47,511 nt of DNA from Terriglobia bacterium (GCA_021324365.1 JAJPJE010000111.1:1-47511); one strand, 5' to 3'; shown: positions 26,395 through 35,418, numbered from the stretch's first letter. Notes: generated by a model from the sequence alone, not told the origin. Numbers and translations: made by a program.

Positions 26395-26916
26395 ATGAAG
26401 TGCTCGGTCTTTATCGGCACCAGCGTTGATGGATTCATTGCGCGGCGCAACGACGAGCTCGACTTTCTGCCGCCGGGCGGCGGCGAGCCGCACGGCTACA
26501 ACGAATTCATCGCCAGCGTGGACGCCATCCTCATCGGCCGCAAAACCTTTGAGAAAGTCCTCACCATGGGGCCGTGGGCCTACGGCAAGAAGCGCGTGGT
26601 GGTGTTGAGTAGCCGGCCATTGGACCTGGCGGCGGCGAAGGGAGGAAACGTCGAGCAGATGTCCGGCACTCCTGAGGAGATCGTGGCGCAGCTGGAGGCC
26701 AGCGGTGCTCGCCACCTTTATATTGACGGCGGCATCACCATCCAGCGCTTTTTGCGTGTCGGACTCATCCAGCGCCTCATCATCACTCGCGTGCCGGTGC
26801 TTATCGGCGAAGGCATCCCGCTCTTCGGCAGCCTGCCCCAGGACATCAAGCTGCGACACATTGCCACTCACAGCTTTAAGAGCGGCCTGGTACAGAGCGA
26901 GTACAGCGTGGAGTAG
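26395..26916 (+). CDS. Dihydrofolate-reductase-like (RibD C-terminal family) protein
   Basis: 173 residues from the ATG at 26395. It starts MKCSVFIGTSVDGFIARRND, the usual N-terminus of the RibD C-terminal/DHFR-like reductases. The nucleotide-binding part follows (DAILIGRKTFEKVL, VVVLSSRPLDL) and the later segment YIDGGITIQRFLRVGLIQRL fits the same fold, ending with VPVLIGEGIPLF. These proteins bind NADPH; their substrate in such orphan genes is usually unknown. An overlapping frame on the complement is a shadow. GAAAGAGAC lies before the start. Confidence 0.85.
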   Translation: MKCSVFIGTSVDGFIARRNDELDFLPPGGGEPHGYNEFIASVDAILIGRKTFEKVLTMGPWAYGKKRVVVLSSRPLDLAAAKGGNVEQMSGTPEEIVAQLEASGARHLYIDGGITIQRFLRVGLIQRLIITRVPVLIGEGIPLFGSLPQDIKLRHIATHSFKSGLVQSEYSVE

Positions 26917-27265
26917 CCGAATTCAGAGCGGGTGGGAGACTGCAGTACAGAATTTCGATACCACAAAGCCACGGCTTTCGGAGCAGCTAACCTGACCTTC
27001 CGTGAATTCGGGCGTCTCCCTTAAGGACCCGATTGTCTAATAGTGACAGACAGATGCCCATGCGAGTGCTATACTTCACCTGTTTGCAATCTGTTCGGCG
27101 GGATTTGACGAAATCCTGACTTTACAATGGGGCGCCTTTCGAATGGGCGCCCTTTCCTAGCCCCTTCGGACCCCGGAGAAAGCGCGCTTTCCAATCGAAT
27201 TTCCTGTGCAACTCCACACTCAAGTCCAAACTCTTATTCGCTGATATTGTCAGCGTGAAGATCTG
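26917..27265. other. Intergenic region with a hairpin
   Basis: A 349-base gap between two converging genes. It carries the GGGCGCC hairpin described separately. I see no small gene with RBS. Confidence 0.5.
27130..27152 (+). terminator. Possible rho-independent terminator
   Basis: GGGCGCC, a 9-base loop, GGCGCCC, then TTTCCT. It lies between the convergent DHFR-like and STAS genes. It is more than 200 bases from the DHFR-like stop, so the assignment is tentative. Confidence 0.45.
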
Positions 27266-27646
27266 TCACTGTTTTCCTGCTACTGCCGCTGACGCATTGC
27301 TTTGGAGGAAGCTCTCGATCGCCGCTGCTGGGGTATCGAAGACCTCGAAAATGGTCAATAGCCTTGTTATTTGCAGGACTTCGCGGAACTTGTGCCCCAA
27401 CGCGCATAGCCTAATCGACACTCCCTGAGTCTTTGCGCTGACAAACGCCGCAACGAGGATGCCTAGCCCTGCGCTGTCGATGTACGTGACATTAGACATG
27501 TTCAAGACGATCTTCTTCTTTCCCGCCGCGATGAGGCTCTTCACTGCCTCGCGCAGCGCACCGCTCTCTTCCCCAAGAACAATGCGCCCATTCAATCCAA
27601 CCACTGATACTCCGTCAACTTCTTGAATTGTTACCTTGACGCTCAT
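27266..27646 (-). CDS. STAS-domain anti-sigma factor antagonist
   Basis: 126 residues from the ATG at 27646, which has AGGAGAGG 8 bases before it; the longer frame to 27739 would overlap the regulator gene. The fold is a single STAS domain: VTIQEVDGVSVVGLNGRIVL, then KIVLNMSNVTYIDSAGLGIL with the phospho-acceptor Ser in the D-S-A-G-L motif (near residue 58). Such proteins bind anti-sigma kinases, and phosphorylation of the Ser switches partner release. It follows the XRE gene of cassette A by 32 bases, so both are probably transcribed together. In cassette B this position is taken by hflX. Confidence 0.88.
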   Translation of the reverse strand: MSVKVTIQEVDGVSVVGLNGRIVLGEESGALREAVKSLIAAGKKKIVLNMSNVTYIDSAGLGILVAAFVSAKTQGVSIRLCALGHKFREVLQITRLLTIFEVFDTPAAAIESFLQSNASAAVAGKQ

Positions 27647-27678
27647 AAATCTAACCTCTCCTGGGACTGCCTGAGTCC

Positions 27679-28677
27679 TCACATCTTTGTCTTCAGGACC
27701 TTGGTTTTTTTCCGTGGGATCATTTTGCTGTTTGCCCATCGTTGGATCGCTTTTTTCCTGGACTCGAGCTGCATGGCTCTGTCCGAGTCACCGGCGTCCC
27801 GACGTTTGTGCATCACAAGGGCCGAGCCCTCGCTAAAGTGGAGCGGATCTCTCAAGTTCTGTAATTCTCGGTAGTAATAAAGCGGTGTCGGATGCCTTCC
27901 GTTGAACCTTAGCTCTTTCAGAAAGTCGATCTCCTCCTGGGTCGCGCCACCCTCGACGGCCAAATGCTTCAGGAACTCCTTGAGGCCTGGTTGTTCTTCA
28001 GGGCGGACATATTCCTTTTCCACAAACTCAAATTTTTTTGCGTAGCCTGGAATGAGTCTCCGATTCAATACGATTTCCATGCCAAAGGTCGCCAAGTCGA
28101 TATCCCAAGATTCGATCAGCGGGTCCAAAAAAGAAGCGCAGTTCTCAACCGAGATGTTAAAGGCATCCGTGTCCAGGAACTCGAGGATGCCTACGCGCAT
28201 CGCTTCATAGCTCTTGCCGCTGAGGCGCGCTACCGAACGGAGCCAACTTTCACTCTGCAATTCTTCTTTGGCGATTTTCTTTACCACGTCCAAAAGCTTT
28301 TGCGTGACCAGGCGCTCCAGCTCACCAAAGGGCTGCTTCTCAAAGATGGCGCGGACCTGTTTTTCTTTTCCAGGCACACACTTGCGCAGAATCAACTCCC
28401 GGACTTCTTTGAACAATGGTTTGGGCGATTTCTCTAAATTTCGCTTCAATACTTCCTGGCGCTGATGTTCCACAAGATTTGTAAGCCGACCAGTGGGGAT
28501 TTTCAAGAATTTGCCCATCTTCTCGTAGATATCTGTTCGGCTAGGCTCCGGGGGCTGTTTTTTCCCCGTCAGCAGCTGCGAAATGTAGGATTCCGTGACG
28601 GCCGCTGCGGCGGCCAGATCTCGCTGCTCCAGTCTTAGTTCTTCCAACCGCTGTTTGATCAGTAGGCAAACATCCAC
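27679..28677 (-). CDS. XRE-family regulator, cassette A
   Basis: 332 residues from a GTG at 28677 (MDVCLLIKQRLEEL). Residues 1-60 are an XRE helix-turn-helix (EQRDLAAAAAVTESYISQLL). The remainder (FEKQPFGELERLVTQKLLDV, MRVGILEFLDTDAFN, SFLDPLIESWDIDL, LYYYRELQNLRDPLHF) is shared almost motif for motif with the protein at 40315-41202. Compared with that paralogue it has an extra Lys/Arg-rich tail of about 45 residues after DPLHF. It is divergent from the cassette it probably controls; a GTTAAT-type element lies between its RBS region and the shared promoter. Confidence 0.82.
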   Translation of the reverse strand: MDVCLLIKQRLEELRLEQRDLAAAAAVTESYISQLLTGKKQPPEPSRTDIYEKMGKFLKIPTGRLTNLVEHQRQEVLKRNLEKSPKPLFKEVRELILRKCVPGKEKQVRAIFEKQPFGELERLVTQKLLDVVKKIAKEELQSESWLRSVARLSGKSYEAMRVGILEFLDTDAFNISVENCASFLDPLIESWDIDLATFGMEIVLNRRLIPGYAKKFEFVEKEYVRPEEQPGLKEFLKHLAVEGGATQEEIDFLKELRFNGRHPTPLYYYRELQNLRDPLHFSEGSALVMHKRRDAGDSDRAMQLESRKKAIQRWANSKMIPRKKTKVLKTKM

Positions 28678-28738
28678 AGGCGCCCCCGCGCAATTAACTG
28701 GATTTGATTAATCCTGGAAAAATAGTCCCAGATTGGGC

Positions 28739-28767
28739 TTGACACGTCAAGTTAATTAACCTAATAT
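28739..28767 (+). promoter_or_regulatory. Promoter of cassette A with GTTAATTAAC operator
   Basis: TTGACA (28739-28744), a 17-base spacer, TAATAT (28762-28767). The spacer carries the perfect palindrome GTTAATTAAC (28751-28760). A further GGTTAAG follows the -10, and another AGTTAAT lies near 28812. The same layout precedes cassette B (41262) and hsp20 (37331). Confidence 0.75.
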
Positions 28768-28855
28768 GGTTAAGCTCCTCAGGAAACGTACAACTTATCT
28801 GTAACCAACTGAGTTAATCTTGTCCCACTCTTTAGCAGCAACCAAGGAGGTTGAC

Positions 28856-29176
28856 ATGTTTGCACGCAAAGTATCGATGCATTTGAAACCCGGCGGCGCC
28901 GCGGATTTCAAGCAAAAAATCGAGTCCGACGTCATTCCGGTGTTGCGCAAGCAGAAGGGGTTCCTAGACGAAATCACCTTTCTGTATCCGAGCGGGAAAG
29001 AGGTCCACGCCTTTAGTTTGTGGGAAACCGCCGAGGATGCGGAGGCTTACAGTCGCCAAGCCTACCCCGGAGTCGCAAAACTGCTGGCATCCGTGATTGA
29101 GGGTGTACCTCGAGTACAAACCTACGAGGTCCTGAACTCAAGTTTCCATAGGGTGGCGGCCGCGACAGCGGTTTGA
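28856..29176 (+). CDS. ABM-like (dimeric alpha-beta barrel) protein, cassette A
   Basis: 106 residues from the ATG at 28856, directly after AAGGAGGTTGAC. It reads MFARKVSMHLKPGGAADFKQ, then GFLDEITF, AFSLWETAEDAEAYSR and VQTYEV, the pattern of the antibiotic-biosynthesis-monooxygenase-like ferredoxin fold. Enzyme activity is unproven for such orphan members; many bind haem or small aromatics. First gene of the plus-strand part of cassette A, paralogue of 41380-41700. Confidence 0.8.
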   Translation: MFARKVSMHLKPGGAADFKQKIESDVIPVLRKQKGFLDEITFLYPSGKEVHAFSLWETAEDAEAYSRQAYPGVAKLLASVIEGVPRVQTYEVLNSSFHRVAAATAV

Positions 29177-29259
29177 AACTTAGCGGTTTCGCCATTAGAG
29201 GGGGCGGCCTGGTTCGCCCCTTTAGTGCCCAAGCCACACAGCGTCAACAAGAATTGTCT

Positions 29260-30150
29260 ATGTTCATAAGCGCTACAAAATGGGCGAGGGACATCCCCGC
29301 AACGTGTAAAGCGGCCCTGGAAAGCGAGGCCAGCTTCCGCAGGTTAGTCGAAACCGTTGCAACGCCGATATTCGTCAGTTACGGCGGCGCGCTCCACTAC
29401 GTCAATCAAGCCGCAGAAGCAATCACCGGGTACTCGCGAGAAGAACTCTCCTCAATGAATTTCTGGGATCTTGTCTATCCTGAGGGTCGAGAACCAGCCG
29501 GACTCCCTTTGCAACGTGAGGTCAGGATCGTCACGAAAAATGACGAGGAGCGCTGGTTGGAGATTAGCGCGGCAGCCTTTGAGTTTGATGGGGAAGCAGC
29601 AACGCTGATTTCGGCCTTCGACCTTACTGAGCGCAAGAGACTGGAAGCCCAAACCCATCTTTTGGCTTCTACCGATCCCCTCACCGGCCTAGGCAACTAT
29701 CGGCGCCTGATTGACGCCCTGCAGGCGGAGATCGAGCGTTCCGGCCGTACTGGACGACCCTTCGCGATTCTGCTGCTTGACTTGGATGGGCTGAAAAAAA
29801 TCAACGACTGCTACGGACATCTGGTTGGCAGCGAGGCACTGTGCCGCGTCGCCGCGGTGCTCCGTGTATTTGGCCGCTCCATCGATACGGCGGCACGCTA
29901 CGGTGGCGATGAATTTGCGGTCATTCTTCCGGAAATAACAACACCTGCCGCTGCTTGGCACGTGGCGTCGCGCGTCCGTAGTCGGTTAGGACAGGATGGC
30001 CTGGAGCCGTGTCTTTCTGCGAGCGTCGGAGTTGCCGTGTGTCCTCAAGATGGTGAGACGGTTGAGGCCCTGCTGCGCGAAGCAGACCGTAAGCTGTATG
30101 CGATGAAGTGCCGGGACGTCGAGACCGATTCATTGCTCACCGTGACGTGA
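29260..30150 (+). CDS. PAS-GGDEF diguanylate cyclase
   Basis: 296 residues from the ATG at 29260 (MFISATKWAR); the RBS is weak and a TTG at 29173 is the alternative. Residues 30-145 form a PAS domain (SFRRLVETVATPIFVSYGGA, HYVNQAAEAITGYSREEL). Residues 155-290 form a GGDEF domain with DPLTGLGNYRRL, LLDLDGLKKIND and the intact signature YGGDEFAVIL. It should make c-di-GMP from GTP. No RxxD-type inhibitory site is evident before GGDEF. The gene lies inside cassette A and has no counterpart in cassette B, so it was either gained by A or lost by B. Confidence 0.9.
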   Translation: MFISATKWARDIPATCKAALESEASFRRLVETVATPIFVSYGGALHYVNQAAEAITGYSREELSSMNFWDLVYPEGREPAGLPLQREVRIVTKNDEERWLEISAAAFEFDGEAATLISAFDLTERKRLEAQTHLLASTDPLTGLGNYRRLIDALQAEIERSGRTGRPFAILLLDLDGLKKINDCYGHLVGSEALCRVAAVLRVFGRSIDTAARYGGDEFAVILPEITTPAAAWHVASRVRSRLGQDGLEPCLSASVGVAVCPQDGETVEALLREADRKLYAMKCRDVETDSLLTVT

Positions 30151-30207
30151 TTTCGCTGTGCGGATCGGACGCAAGAGTTCTCCGGGAACTTCGACAAAGG
30201 AGCATGT

Positions 30208-30474
30208 ATGGAATTGCTTTGGTGGATTTTGGTGGGATTGGTTACTGGTTGGTCGCCCGGAAAAGCTATGAAGGGCAACGGTTACGGTCCACTGATCGGC
30301 GTTGCCATGGGTATCTCCGGAGCCGTAGCGGGTGGGCTGCTTACAAAATCCGCCGGCTTTAATGGCTACCGAGGAAGTATTGCAGCGACTCTCGCTGCCA
30401 CGACTGGCGCAGCCCTTCTGACGTTGCTCGCGGGTTTCGTAAATGGCAGAAGAATGTACGCTCGGCAAGTCTAG
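30208..30474 (+). CDS. GlsB/YeaQ/YmgE-type small membrane protein, cassette A
   Basis: 88 residues with three predicted membrane segments (LLWWILVGLVTGWSPGKAMK, LIGVAMGISGAVAGGLL, TLAATTGAALLTLLAGFVNG). The GWxxGKxMKGxGYGP motif after the first segment is typical of the transglycosylase-associated/GlsB family of stress-induced inner-membrane proteins. The RBS AAAGGAGCATGT precedes the ATG. Paralogue of 41802-42068. Confidence 0.85.
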   Translation: MELLWWILVGLVTGWSPGKAMKGNGYGPLIGVAMGISGAVAGGLLTKSAGFNGYRGSIAATLAATTGAALLTLLAGFVNGRRMYARQV

Positions 30475-30500
30475 TCCTCACCCAGGCATGGAGGTTTCAA

Positions 30501-31016
30501 GTGTCAGAGATTACTAGCACCAGGACTGTCTTCATCAGAGAAGGCACGCCATTGCCCACAGAGCTTTCGATCGAAAGCGACGCGTTTGTGCCTGGCTGGC
30601 GGCTTGTCAAAATAGATCGGCAAGCGCTAACCCGCGAAATTGAAAGAGCCAACTGGAACTTTTTCTATCTGGCAGGCCAAATCCGGACAATCGTCTTCGG
30701 ACGCGGAGGAGTAGGAAGTCTGCGGCGGGCCATAAAGCGTATTGCGGCTAAGCAGGAAAGCCAATGCTTTAGGTTTAACTCGCTCGAGATTACCAGGATC
30801 ACCTCGATATGGTTTCTAGGCATCCCTCTGACGAGTGTTACCGCACACTCTCGCCATATACAACTCGGTAGCGGTCTGATTACTGCAAAGGATCTGTCTC
30901 GAGGATCGTTAAAGGGGATACCATCCGCGCGAGCTGGCCAGCAGGGGCAGGTGGTCGCAAAACCATACGCGGCAGTTATCTCGAGTTCTGAGAAATTCTT
31001 AGGAGGCGTGCAATGA
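30501..31016 (+). CDS. Unknown protein of the paralogous cassettes (copy A)
   Basis: 171 residues from a GTG at 30501, with GGAGG upstream. Shared with 42213-42596 are TVFIREGTPLP versus TILIRESTLLP, ANWNFFYLAGQIRTIVFG versus ANWTFLCVGREIRTTVFG, and FNSLEITRI versus FNSLEITRV. The copy here has an additional 45-residue C-terminus that is Ser/Gly/Ala rich. No known family recognised. Its stop overlaps the start of the secreted-protein gene (ATGA). Confidence 0.7.
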   Translation: MSEITSTRTVFIREGTPLPTELSIESDAFVPGWRLVKIDRQALTREIERANWNFFYLAGQIRTIVFGRGGVGSLRRAIKRIAAKQESQCFRFNSLEITRITSIWFLGIPLTSVTAHSRHIQLGSGLITAKDLSRGSLKGIPSARAGQQGQVVAKPYAAVISSSEKFLGGVQ

Positions 31017-31684
31017 AAACGATGCGCAGCGCGGTTCTTTGCTTTGTCGTTATGATTCTTACGGCGCCAATGCTCCATGCGCAGGATTTTTCCAAATACC
31101 GGAATTTTTCACTCGGAACAAATCTCGCAGCGGTTCTAAAGCATACGGACCAGAGGTTGCTCGATGTAAAGGCTACCCACGATGGTTCTGTGCTGTTTCA
31201 GGAGTTGACCTGGCATCCGACCGGCTTTGGGGCTTCGTCCCGTTCGGAGGGCGTGGATGAGCTTGTTTTTTCGTTTTACAAAGGCGAGCTCTACAAGATG
31301 GCTGTCACCTACGATCGCGCCTCGACCGAAGGGCTTACGGCGGACGATATGGTGAAATCGATTTCCACGAAATATGGCCCGGCAACGAGCATTGCGCTGG
31401 AGATTGACGCCGACGCGAACGAGCCATATACAATGCGAGGAAAACCAGTCGCTTCTTGGGAAGACTCGCAGTATTCCCTAAGTCTTTTGCGATCTTCGTA
31501 CTCCAATGCCTTTGAGCTAGTCATTTACTCCAAACGAGTCGCTGCAGAAGCGGATGCGGCCCTCGCGCAAGTAGTGAAACTCGACGAGCAAGAAGCTCCC
31601 CAAAAAGCAATCGAGCGTCAGAAGAAGGAAGCGGATGCCATGGAGCTTACTCGGCAAAAAAACCAGAAAAGCTTTCGCCCATAG
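31013..31684 (+). CDS. Secreted protein of the paralogous cassettes (copy A)
   Basis: 223 residues with a cleavable signal peptide (MKTMRSAVLCFVVMILTAP, cleavage after HAQ). The mature part has DFSKYRNFSLGTNLAAVLKH, FSFYKGELYKMAVTYD, STEGLTADDMVKSIS and a charged coiled-coil-like end closing with QKNQKSFRP. The same closing residues and motifs occur in 42747-43421. Probably periplasmic; function unknown. TAGGAGGCGTGCA precedes the ATG. Confidence 0.8.
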   Translation: MKTMRSAVLCFVVMILTAPMLHAQDFSKYRNFSLGTNLAAVLKHTDQRLLDVKATHDGSVLFQELTWHPTGFGASSRSEGVDELVFSFYKGELYKMAVTYDRASTEGLTADDMVKSISTKYGPATSIALEIDADANEPYTMRGKPVASWEDSQYSLSLLRSSYSNAFELVIYSKRVAAEADAALAQVVKLDEQEAPQKAIERQKKEADAMELTRQKNQKSFRP

Positions 31685-31719
31685 TTCCCGCCTTTAGATG
31701 GTAGTAGCCAGGAATTCTT

Positions 31720-31977
31720 ATGGAGGCCCTCTTGCGTGTCTTTTGGGAAAGAACGGGCGTTTTGGGGCCCATTTATCGCTTGGCAGGCCAAGGCCTGAGC
31801 GACGTGGACATTGCGATCAAGCTGAAGCTCACCGAAATCAAAGTCCAGGAATGCGTAGCTTGGATATTGCATTTTCTGAAGCTCACGGACCGGATCGAAC
31901 TCATACAGTACGCATCCGTTCGGGCAATCGCTCCGTGTCCTGGTTTTGGGAATCGGACAGGTCGATCAGCAAGATAG
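31720..31977 (+). CDS. Small LuxR-like HTH protein (copy A)
   Basis: 85 residues from the ATG at 31720. By alignment with the paralogue at 45564, the real start may be the TTG at 31732, which has GGAGG five bases before it and the same following residues (RVFWE). The body GPIYRLAGQGLSDVDIAIKL, KLTEIKVQECVAWILHFL and RIELIQYA is a four-helix GerE/LuxR-type DNA-binding domain without any sensor part. The glycosyltransferase gene begins 8 bases after its stop. Confidence 0.75.
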   Translation: MEALLRVFWERTGVLGPIYRLAGQGLSDVDIAIKLKLTEIKVQECVAWILHFLKLTDRIELIQYASVRAIAPCPGFGNRTGRSAR

Positions 31978-31984
31978 GAAACTG

Positions 31985-34399
31985 ATGTCGGTGCCGAAGA
32001 CAATTTCTCAACTAACGGGTCCAAACGTGCTTGACGTTCCGCACGACCTCAAGGAGATTGAACTTCCATACGGTCATTCCGACGTTGATCTACTGGCTGT
32101 CGAAGAAAGATCTGCACCTCCGATGCATCCACGGCCAATACTGCCAAGCAGGATCGCCGTCGTTGGAAACTATCTACCAAGGAAGTGTGGAATCGCCACC
32201 TTTACGACGGATCTGTGCGACGCGATTCACTCTGAATATAGCGCTACCGAGCTCTTGGCGTTACCGGTCAACGATACCGAAGAAGGCTACAGTTACCCCT
32301 CGCGGATACGATTCGAGCTTTCTCAAGACGATTTAGCCTCGTACCGGCAAGCCGCTGACTTCTTGAATTTTAGCAATATTGATTTGGTTTGCCTGCAACA
32401 TGAATACGGAATTTTTGGTGGACCGGCCGGAGCTCATATCCTGGAACTCATGCGCCGACTAAAGATACCAATTGTTACCACGCTGCATACGGTTCTGCGC
32501 GAGCCAAATCTAGATCAACGCATGGTGATGGAGGAGATTGCGGCTTTGTCGGACCGCCTGATTGTCATGAGCCGACAATCCGCTGATATCTTGGACGAGG
32601 TATTCCTAGTCTCCCCCGAAAAGATCGATCTCATTCCACACGGCATCCCCGATATGCACTTCACCGACCCTAATTTTTATAAGGATGGTTTCGGAACGGA
32701 AGGGAAAGATGTCTTGCTCACGTTTGGATTGCTCTCACCGAACAAGGGCATCGAAAACGTAATCCAAGCTCTGCCTAGCATCCTGTCGCGTCACAGCAAT
32801 GCTGTTTACATGATTTCCGGTGTCACTCACCCGCATGTTTTACGACAAGAGGGCGACAAATATCGATTGTACTTGCAGAAATTGGCGAGAGACCTCGGGG
32901 TTGAAGCCAGTGTGATCTTCCGGAATCGATTCGTCAGCCCTCAAGAGCTCGTGGAATTGATCGCTGCAGCAGACATTTATATCACTCCCTACAAGCACAA
33001 AGGACAAGTCGTTTCCGGGACCCTGGCGTATGCCTTGAGCGCCGGGAAAGCAATCATCTCCACCCCCTATTTGCATGCGATCGAATTGTTGGACGATGAG
33101 CGCGGCGTGCTTGTTCCATTCGATGATCCACAAGCCATTGCCGATAATACGATAGCTCTATTGGACAACGGAACCGCGCGTCATGCGATGCGAAAGCGTG
33201 CGTACCTCTATGGCAGAAACATGGTTTGGGATCGCGTGGCGCAGCAATACATGGGGAGCTTTAAACGCGTGTACAACGAGCGCTTACGGAATCCACGTGC
33301 AACCTTTTCGGCGCAAAACACTGAAAAGGCTCTCGACCGCCTTCCGGCCATCAAATTGGATCATTTGCATCGGATGACAGACGATACGGGAATTCTGGAA
33401 CACGCGGTCTTTGTGGTCCCGAACTATCCGGAGGGATACAGCACGGACGACAATGCGCGGGCACTCATCGTCGCAATACTTCTCGAAGAGTTTGGGAGCA
33501 GCGCTCCAGCCGGTGCCCTGGACCTAGCCTCTCGTTATCTAGCTTTTCTGTGGCTGGCCTTCGACCCAACAAGCAAAAGGTTTCGAAACTGCCTGAGTTA
33601 CGAACGCCACTGGCAGGAGCCCGAAGGCTCCCAAGACAGTCACGGGCGGGCATTGTGGGGACTCGGGACCGTTCTCGGCAGATCCAACGATCCCGGATTA
33701 AGGGGGGCTGCGGGACGTTTGTTTGAGTTAGCCATTCCCGCGGCTGTGGAGTTCAAAAGCCCCCGGGCGTGCGCGTTCGCCTTGCTGGGACTGGAGGAGT
33801 ATCTAGACTCGTTCCCAGGCGACCGGGCCGCGCAGGGCGCTGCAGATGCACTTGCGAATCGCCTACTGAATTCCTACCGCACCATCCATTCAACCGACTG
33901 GAAGTGGTTTGAAAACGGCCTTGCATATTCCAATGCTCGTTTGCCGCAGGCATTGATAAGAGCGGGAATGCGCAGCGGAAGTGATGAGATGGTTTCGACG
34001 GGGCTCGAAGCGTTAGGCTGGCTGACGACGGTTCAACGCTGCGAAATCAAGGGTCACTTCGTACCTATCGGATCGCACGGGTTCTACTCAAAGAAAACGG
34101 AAAAGGCTCGTTTCGATCAGCAACCCGTCGAAGCCTGCGCAGTAGTTTCCGCGTGTCTGCAAGCGTATCGTGCCACGGGAAAGGGCCGCTGGCGGAAAGA
34201 GGCGTGGACCGCCTTCAATTGGTTTCTGGGAGATAACGATCTCCAGATTGCACTCTACGATCCCAGCACCGGCGGATGTCGAGACGGCCTGCATCCGGAC
34301 CGCGCCAACGAGAACCAGGGAGCAGAATCGACGCTTTCTTTCTTGATGGCGCTCCTCGAAATGCGCAAGTTGGAGCAAGGTATGGAGAGCAATTCGTGA
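31985..34399 (+). CDS. GT4 glycosyltransferase fused to an (alpha/alpha)6-barrel-like domain
   Basis: 804 residues from the ATG at 31985, preceded by AGGAAACTG. Residues 50-410 are a GT-B fold glycosyltransferase of family GT4. They show RIAVVGNYLPRKCGIATFTT, HEYGIFGG, LIPHGIPD, TFGLLSPNKGIENVIQAL, and the nucleotide-sugar-binding region SGTLAYALSAGKAII. Residues 430-795 read as an (alpha/alpha)6 toroid (EGYSTDDNARALIVAILLEE, SQDSHGRALWGLGTVL, NGLAYSNARLPQALI). The overlapping next gene is a GH130 enzyme, so the pair probably builds and trims a mannose-containing oligo- or polysaccharide. Substrate is not visible in the sequence. Confidence 0.85.
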   Translation: MSVPKTISQLTGPNVLDVPHDLKEIELPYGHSDVDLLAVEERSAPPMHPRPILPSRIAVVGNYLPRKCGIATFTTDLCDAIHSEYSATELLALPVNDTEEGYSYPSRIRFELSQDDLASYRQAADFLNFSNIDLVCLQHEYGIFGGPAGAHILELMRRLKIPIVTTLHTVLREPNLDQRMVMEEIAALSDRLIVMSRQSADILDEVFLVSPEKIDLIPHGIPDMHFTDPNFYKDGFGTEGKDVLLTFGLLSPNKGIENVIQALPSILSRHSNAVYMISGVTHPHVLRQEGDKYRLYLQKLARDLGVEASVIFRNRFVSPQELVELIAAADIYITPYKHKGQVVSGTLAYALSAGKAIISTPYLHAIELLDDERGVLVPFDDPQAIADNTIALLDNGTARHAMRKRAYLYGRNMVWDRVAQQYMGSFKRVYNERLRNPRATFSAQNTEKALDRLPAIKLDHLHRMTDDTGILEHAVFVVPNYPEGYSTDDNARALIVAILLEEFGSSAPAGALDLASRYLAFLWLAFDPTSKRFRNCLSYERHWQEPEGSQDSHGRALWGLGTVLGRSNDPGLRGAAGRLFELAIPAAVEFKSPRACAFALLGLEEYLDSFPGDRAAQGAADALANRLLNSYRTIHSTDWKWFENGLAYSNARLPQALIRAGMRSGSDEMVSTGLEALGWLTTVQRCEIKGHFVPIGSHGFYSKKTEKARFDQQPVEACAVVSACLQAYRATGKGRWRKEAWTAFNWFLGDNDLQIALYDPSTGGCRDGLHPDRANENQGAESTLSFLMALLEMRKLEQGMESNS

Positions 34400-35418
34400 T
34401 GAGCAGTCTGGCTGCGAAATCTTTTGATAATAAAGCGGTGATGGAACAACACGAGACCCTATTTCGCCGGCATGCCGCCAACCCCATCCTTAGCGGGAAA
34501 GATTGGCCCTACCCGATGAACACCGTCTTCAACGCTGGCGCGACGCTGTTACCGGACGGCTCGACGCTGTTATTGTGTCGCGTGGAGGATCGCCGTGGCC
34601 TTTCTCACCTGTGCGTCGCGCGCTCGGTGAACGGCGTCGATCAGTGGCAAATCGATAGCGAACCGACCCTCATGCCCGACGAGGAGAAATATCCAGAAGA
34701 GTTGTGGGGCATCGAAGATCCGCGCATTACGTACGTTCCGGAACTGAAGCAATATGCCATAGCCTACACGTCATATTCGCGAGGTGGTCCCGGTGTCTCC
34801 CTGGCACTTACAAAAGACTTCCATGCGTACGAAAGACTTGGCGTCGTTATGTCGCCGGACGACAAAGATGCAGCGCTCCTGCCCAGAAGGATCAACGGAC
34901 TGTGGGCGTTGATCCATCGGCCCATGACGCCCCTCGGAGCTCACATCTGGATCTCTTACTCCCCTGATCTGCGACATTGGGGCAACCACAGACTTATGCT
35001 GGAAGCGCGGCGCGGCGCTTGGTGGGATGCGAACAAGATTGGAATGTCGCCGCCACCAATTGAAACCCCAAGGGGTTGGCTTATGATTTACCACGGCGTC
35101 CGAAGGACGCCATCGACTTCCATATATCGGCTTGGGCTTGCCCTCTTCGATACTGAACAACCAGAAAAATGCTTGATTCGAGGAGATTCCTGGATGTTCG
35201 CCCCCAAAGCGGAATACGAACGTCATGGAGACGTTCAGGACGTTGTGTTCCCTTGCGGCTATACGGTTGCGTCCGACGGGGACACAATCAATCTCTACTA
35301 TGGTGCCGCTGATTCGAGCATTGCGTTGGCGCACGGCAGCGTTCGCGGCCTTTTGGCGTGGCTCGACGCGAATGGCCATTCCGACCACGCTCACGATCGG
35401 CGAAAGCGGCATGGGTAG
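34399..35418 (+). CDS. GH130 family mannoside phosphorylase/hydrolase
   Basis: 339 residues from the ATG at 34399, which overlaps the glycosyltransferase stop by one base (TGATG). The frame is open back to 34276, but that part lies inside the upstream gene. Family 130 features are NPILSGKDWPYPMNTVFNAG, the IEDPRIT motif with the general-acid Asp, DKDAALLPRRINGLWALIHR and the five-blade repeats ISYSPDLRHW, MIYHGV and LYYGAADSSIALA. GH130 enzymes phosphorolyse or hydrolyse beta-mannosides. Coupling to a GT4-toroid fusion suggests that both act on the same glycan. Confidence 0.87.
   Translation: MSSLAAKSFDNKAVMEQHETLFRRHAANPILSGKDWPYPMNTVFNAGATLLPDGSTLLLCRVEDRRGLSHLCVARSVNGVDQWQIDSEPTLMPDEEKYPEELWGIEDPRITYVPELKQYAIAYTSYSRGGPGVSLALTKDFHAYERLGVVMSPDDKDAALLPRRINGLWALIHRPMTPLGAHIWISYSPDLRHWGNHRLMLEARRGAWWDANKIGMSPPPIETPRGWLMIYHGVRRTPSTSIYRLGLALFDTEQPEKCLIRGDSWMFAPKAEYERHGDVQDVVFPCGYTVASDGDTINLYYGAADSSIALAHGSVRGLLAWLDANGHSDHAHDRRKRHG

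Noticed and set aside
26329-26871. 180-codon frame opposite the DHFR-like gene
   Set aside because: The plus strand encodes a clear RibD/DHFR-like protein; the opposite frame is its shadow.
34276-34398. Longer start for the GH130 gene
   Set aside because: The added residues overlap the end of the glycosyltransferase and do not resemble GH130; the ATG at 34399 is coupled to the upstream stop.
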